Below are positions 23,601 to 26,767 of a stretch of 26,767 bases of DNA, piece by piece (positions within the stretch are counted from its first letter, which is position 1; every line of letters begins with the position of its first letter). The stretch covers positions 1 to 26,767 of the forward strand of contig LSSN01000664.1 in NCBI GenBank assembly GCA_001970855.1, given 5' to 3'. A program made the position numbers and the translations under genes. Below the pieces are notes generated by a model that was given only the letters and a program-made list of their open reading frames with translations, was not told the DNA's origin and did no database searches. This stretch comes from Smittium culicis. Taxonomy: Eukaryota; Kickxellomycota; Harpellomycetes; Harpellales; Legeriomycetaceae.

Positions 23601-23762
23601 GGAAAATGGTAATTGGGCCTTTGAAATTTTGACAGAAGAATAATTTAATGATAATTTTAAGTATCGAAGCAGTAGAGCAGAATTGCATAAATTTGGAGAT
23701 TTGGAGTTGTAGTGTGCAAGTAAAGGACTCTTTTTTACAGCATGGGGAAGCTTACAGCTCAT
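20613..23762 (-). CDS. Large PPR-type protein, probably mitochondrial
   Basis: A single uninterrupted frame of 1049 codons ends in TAA. I see pentatricopeptide-like helical hairpins rather than any enzyme motif. Residues about 535-569 end in Pro-Asp, and residues 570-604 begin PDIVTWNSILKGMFKN and run on to MRKLSSINIPV, a good PPR unit. A third, weaker unit is at 688-721 (RITHSVIIGGLKKMKMYEQL). PPR proteins bind single-stranded RNA and in fungi mostly act in mitochondrial RNA stability, processing or translation; that role is inferred from the family. The first 169 residues contain no Asp or Glu and many Lys, Arg, Ser and Asn, which suits a long mitochondrial targeting region. The N-terminal half is Ser/Asn-rich and low in complexity, as expected from AT-rich codons. 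No intron is needed. An internal start would be possible, but the basic N-terminus favours the first ATG. The exact orthologue is not recognised. Confidence 0.75.
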   Translation of the reverse strand: MSCKLPHAVKKSPLLAHYNSKSPNLCNSALLLRYLKLSLNYSSVKISKAQLPFSRTKSFKFTLKRSYSSINLPKKILRNSSNPLFSFAFHRSKPSCCISNNTYPRKIFKNLYSSNQNLLIQYAGHTKFYIPQRKYNNIHYNPNILNSLHSNNLQPHTLLNSNKNISNKNEFDPILSNYNKNHIHSDNPFALIEKALLELTPPDSRSSHNKSIFLSYLEFEQLINILLGFNIRNTQAKSLSLLNLLSCIYPNSYPSDPSLKLPKTTPNLEKSNDLSPSNLKNIYSIWTSCSYCEFLKEVTPIDFSNENFYQKSSQNYSNQSRSRNNSIPKAYLQRLYYKGYHSHNFALCLNAIVYSPVNHLLSKKHKRLLYNRFFAKSPESNLSLYNSILLAKQLFDSIEKFSASTTSSPKLNHFPNPDLNHYQLSANKLFHYLSSLNHFDIVADSIKSLANFSNNIADSNEQIQSLPSFPPSSYTNKKKFFLARSKHNSNNSPITHNITESKSILRGLILLSKNGHIDTSINLFSASSHLLDSNSTLAFLNNLVFYFSLNNDFNSVSRILIQMNLFNCSPDIVTWNSILKGMFKNNKSMQAYLLMRKLSSINIPVLNPQIESTASNQMNGITSLATINNTYKNSKSYTLDNSFDFIHKLNLWSFTLGRTKLNLSLNKAINWNANISKKKKEFSITSTSRITHSVIIGGLKKMKMYEQLFEYMKHISIADNPLTKFQKKSLDLVLARTPLISNKLYNNIDKYTFLDDSNNTNPDSNFQVHTSSLIGFLQADNLTAAKSLLQKYPYLANEHNLPNLLILVYKYALVYSDNEAFSILDDYLAFLDNFFITYISKSEHNEETLDLDYKFVKDARLGKYDYSNYHDSAAYIMSKLVRVDLGNNLIILVTNNSIYLSKLIHLLFSVVDFNTAVSRIKTMILLASTKSRLCIDSSTASCFNAFCLNDLVHNIMLADKELAVDFVYSTLEHHKLPKTSSTSSSLSDSSRSIDIDLLQSLANIIRTNHRSGACIDSTTIRLLRYATCDDQNYNHDIIDYISKKYLVQL

Positions 23763-24837
23763 GATATGTCTATAATTGTATAAAAATAAGTAAAAAAAAA
23801 AAGTAGATATTTAAAGTGGTAGTTCTTAAGCTAAAATCTATACATATCTAGTGTAATAAAGTCTATAAGGTATTGAAGCAGAAACATTAATCGTACATTA
23901 ATTAATGATAGTATAGCTCTTTTTTTTTTTTTTGAATTGGAGCTAATTTTTTTGTGCTTTACTGCAGTATTCTCAATCTAATCTCCAACACTGGATATGA
24001 TTGCCCAATAAGACTTTTCAATTCTATTGATCATTTCTTGCCAATTTTCTAAGCATATTTTAGTCTGATCTAATTAGCAGAAACGAAAATTGCAATTTAG
24101 AAAATACTCAGCCAATGAGTATTATCTATAAATATCTAATTCAGATAAATGCAAAATCAGCCTATAATTATGCTCTAGTGTTAATCACTGGTGTCATTTC
24201 TTGCTAAATGTCAGTTAATATTTAGGAATGAATGAGTGAGACAAATAGAGATAGTACAAAATTGATCTCTCTTTAATTATTGGATTAGCTTTATTTTATC
24301 TTAGGCCTACCATTTTTCAAGTTTTATTTGGTCCTGCGAATAGATAGTTAGGATTAAGAATCAATTGGTTATATTCTATATTGCACGTTGTTTAAAGGGA
24401 TGATAAATGGATATTATCCAGCCAACTATTCGGAAGTATTACTTTTCTGTCCAATAATTTTGATGAGCGAGGAAAAGCAGACAAGCTAATTAGTAGAGAT
24501 TATTTTTATGGGCGGAAGGTGAAGTGGTAAGGTGGAACAATAATATCTCAAACGAAAAAGGTCTGTGTTTTATCTATAAGCTCTTATTTTTTTTTTACTA
24601 ATATCTGAATAGCTTTTGTCTGAAATACTTATTTACTCTATAATAATAAAAAGAGATTAAGTATTTTTTTTCATCATTTTCCAAGTTCTTGACAGACTAG
24701 AACCATTCAACTTTTCTAACAAAGCGTCAAAGATTCGACCTGTTCTCAATAAATATACTTTTGCTGATTTGAAACCACTTTCTGCTTCGCTCGAATCATC
24801 CTCTTTATCTTAAAACTTATTTTATAATACCACAAAA
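23763..24837. other. Divergent intergenic region
   Basis: This region lies between the start of the PPR-type gene (minus) and the small membrane-protein gene (plus), so it should hold both promoters. The stretch just before the ATG at 24838 is CT-rich (CTGCTTCGCTCGAATCATCC near 24782-24801) and ends ACCACAAAAATGG, a good fungal start context. An 8-bp hairpin (AATACTCA, loop GCCAA) lies at 24103-24123. No further gene is visible. Confidence 0.5.
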
Positions 24838-25365
24838 ATGGCAAGTACTACTTCATACTAAATTTAATTATTCTATTGACCATTAAATAACACGTTTATA
24901 ATAACTTTGCTGCCTAATTTCTATTTGGAAATAAATAGTGAATATTTTGATTCATTTTAAATTGATAATTGGCACAAATTAACTTTCTTTTTGTAAATCT
25001 GAACTGTATTGACTTTTTTTTTTGTAATTATATTGTTTATTTAGGGTGGAGGTCCAGTTAAACCATATCCAAAACACGTTTGGTCGCCATCAGGTGGTTG
25101 GTGGTCGCAGCCAAAAGCCTGGAAGAAGAACACTGCCATCGTAGCCGTTGGTTCAACCTTGTTTGTATCTTATATTTGGTACAAATCTGCTAAAATCGAA
25201 AGACGCACACAGTATCCACACTTCTGGATCCCCTCGATGATGTGGGCTAAACAGTTCAAAGTACGTATCTCCCTAATACTATATCTCATAATAATCTCCA
25301 TTAATTTATTTATTTTTAACTAGGAAAACGACCCTGACTTTAAACCACCTGTATACAAAGAATAA
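24838..25365 (+). CDS. Small conserved single-membrane-span protein, probably mitochondrial (three exons)
   Basis: The conserved body lies in 25045-25260 and 25324-25365. It reads PVKPYPKHVWSPSGGWW, then a membrane segment of about 20 residues (TAIVAVGSTLFVSYIWY), a basic turn, WIPSMMWAKQFK, and a short acidic-to-basic tail ending in TAA. The proline/tryptophan-rich head, single span and roughly 85-residue length resemble small inner-membrane accessory subunits; I suspect a respiratory complex I or similar partner but cannot name it. The intron at 25261-25323 (63 nt, GTACGT...CTAG) is phase 0. The start is less certain. The only upstream ATG is 24838 (ATGGCAA, donor GTACTA at 24845). Joining it to the first acceptor (exon from 25045) breaks the frame. 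Joining it to the next AG (exon from 25052) keeps it, giving MASPVKPYPK and 85 residues. Confidence 0.72.
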
Positions 25366-25804
25366 ACTTATAAAAATAAGTCAAAAGTCGTATACTATTT
25401 CAAGATTTAGTTTACTTAAAATCATGCAAATATATATATTTTGCATCTTTTTTTTATCTTCATCCGTCTATTTAAATCCTAAACTAAATAAAATTCAAAT
25501 TTCTATATAAAATAAACGGAATGAGCGGAAAAATACAACTTTTTGTTAATTATTATTAATTCTTATTTTATTAAAAATATGAAAATGATTTAAAAAGGGA
25601 AGTAAACTATTATAGTACGTAAATAAAACAAAAACTAAAAAAAAAAAAAACTAAGTGGAGAAAAAATGTGGAGGACCTGACTTTTACATTTAATTTTTTC
25701 AATTGTATAATTTTTTTATCCTTCGTAGTGCTCTATGTTTATTTTCGATTTTTTTATAAAAGCGTAAAAATTGGTGAATAAATTAGAAGATTTTTTTTAA
25801 ATGG
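25366..25804. other. Convergent 3' region between the small membrane-protein gene and beta1
   Basis: Both genes end here. Plus-strand AATAAA signals lie at 25487-25492 and 25511-25516. A minus-strand AATAAA lies at 25738-25743, about 60 nt past the beta1 stop codon. No gene or RNA structure is seen. If transcripts run to these signals they need not overlap. Confidence 0.55.
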
Positions 25805-26751
25805 TTACAAAATAACTATCCAAATCATAAAATGAGTTAGTAATAAATGATTTAATCTTACTTGGAAGTTCGTTTCCTGGAACAAAGATTCTTTCAACAG
25901 AATCAGGTGTGATAACTGCTAATCTAATAACACCTCCTGAACTTCCGTCACGCAGCATAGCCAAAGAAACAGCTATTAATTTATTAAAAAAAAAAAGATT
26001 GAGTGTTTAGTGATTATTTTTAAAAAGAAAAAAAAAGGTATAAATATGAGGAACAGAATATGAGATATTAAATAAGGATTTTACCTTTTTTGACAAACTC
26101 GACACATTCGTCTCTGGTCATGTTTGGTTTAAAGTAATCATCGCAGAAACCGTAAATGTAGGCTGAACCTGAGCCTCCAATGGCAAACTCTTCTTTATGT
26201 AGGGAGCCTCCCAAAGGGATATTGTATACTGAAGGGCCATTGACTTTATCGCATCCTGCAACGATAATTCCAGCCATTAAAGCGTCTTTGTTTTGGTAGC
26301 ATAGTTCCTGGAACAACGAAGCTACAACTTTAACAGGTGGTTTCTCTCCATGCTGAACTCTAATAAATTATAAATAAATATATTTAGAGACTATTAACAA
26401 AACTAAAAAAATCATTATCATTGTATCGAAATAACCAGGATAACGAAAATTAAATTGCGCTAAGCTTAAAGTTTTATCAAAGTATAAAAAAATGAATAAA
26501 TGCAAAAGAAAGGTAGCTTAATGAGAAAAAGAGGGGGGGGAAATTTGTTACGCGTAAAGCTGCATGTGGTAATGAACAATGTCTGCAAGAGCTTGGGTAT
26601 CAGCAGCACTTCCTGATCTGCAGCAGAAAATGGTATCGTGGATTTGTGTCAATTTATCTGTTACTCTGTTAGCGATGTATGAGCCTGTAGTTGTTCGAGA
26701 ATCAGCACCGACAACAACGCCGCCATCAAACTGGACCGCCATAATTGTGGT
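25805..26751 (-). CDS. PRE3: 20S proteasome catalytic subunit beta1 (caspase-like), 5' end outside the window
   Basis: The beta1 subunit of the 20S core cleaves after acidic residues. Minus-strand exons are 26552-26751, 26085-26359, 25862-25972 and 25805-25815. Introns are 192, 112 and 46 nt. The mature protein begins at the catalytic Thr1 (26749-26751): [11 protein letters not shown] follows directly on a TAG acceptor, so the propeptide exon lies beyond the right edge and the ATG at 26742 is not the start. Active-site partners are all in place: Asp17 (GADSR), Lys33 (TDK), Ser130 in GGSGS, Asp167 and Ser170 in RDGSSGG. Arg45 (CCRSGS), which shapes the acid-preferring pocket of beta1, identifies the subunit. 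With the last intron removed the mature chain is 198 residues and ends GNELPIIL, close to the roughly 196 of yeast. Reading through instead gives 216 residues. The gene appears intact. Confidence 0.93.
25816..25861 (-). other. 46-nt intron with perfect TACTAAC branch point in beta1
   Basis: On the minus strand the donor is GTAAGA (from 25861), the branch point TACTAAC (25836-25842) and the acceptor GATAG (ending 25816). The exon after it has only 11 nt including the stop codon. The intron can also be read through in frame to a TAA at 25797-25799, so splicing decides the C-terminus. Match to consensus and family length both favour splicing. Confidence 0.75.
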
Positions 26752-26767
26752 CTAATATCATTAAAAT
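26752..26767 (-). other. 3' end of a beta1 intron at the window edge
   Basis: The minus strand reads ATTTTAATGATATTAG directly before the Thr1 codon, giving an acceptor AG at 26752-26753 and in-frame stops just upstream. The exon or exons encoding the start codon and propeptide are therefore outside the window. Confidence 0.75.

Overview
The window looks like strongly AT-rich nuclear DNA from a fungus, most likely an early-diverging ('zygomycete'-type) lineage. Short GT-AG introns split the conserved genes, and one has a perfect TACTAAC branch point. The proteins read as fungal orthologues of a 6-phosphogluconate dehydrogenase and a 20S proteasome beta1 subunit. There is also a long, Ser/Asn-rich, PPR-type, probably mitochondrial protein and a small one-membrane-span protein with a conserved fungal look. 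Relics of a DIRS-like retroelement and a TTAA-flanked MITE fit that placement. The placement is inference; nothing in the sequence names the species.

Layout. Positions 1-216 are a 9-bp satellite. Positions 217-15540 hold no intact gene that I can support: this is AT-rich DNA with decayed repeats. These are an inverted pair of about 300-370 bp arms (2311-2607 and 3415-3780), a dispersed repeat pair that keeps a reading frame (1145-1260 and 11030-11140), and a multiply frameshifted DIRS-like pol relic (about 6500-8454), possibly with an ORF1 relic before it (5808-6086). The right 11 kb is the genic part. gnd is on the minus strand (15682-17446, three exons, two of them tiny). A 187-bp piggyBac-type MITE lies at 18343-18529. 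A 1049-residue PPR-type protein is on the minus strand (20613-23762). A small membrane protein is on the plus strand (24838-25365, three exons). The proteasome beta1 gene is on the minus strand (25805-26751) and runs off the right edge within an intron just before the catalytic Thr1 codon.

The genes are not an operon and share no pathway: gnd is oxidative pentose phosphate, the PPR-type protein is probably organelle RNA metabolism, the small protein is probably in a mitochondrial membrane, and beta1 is the caspase-like proteasome subunit. The last two are convergent, with about 440 bp between stop codons. I did not find a convincing undescribed biological system. The most useful new points are the decayed mobile elements, the splice-site choices that decide the ends of two proteins, and an N-terminal stretch of 169 residues with no acidic residue in the PPR-type protein.
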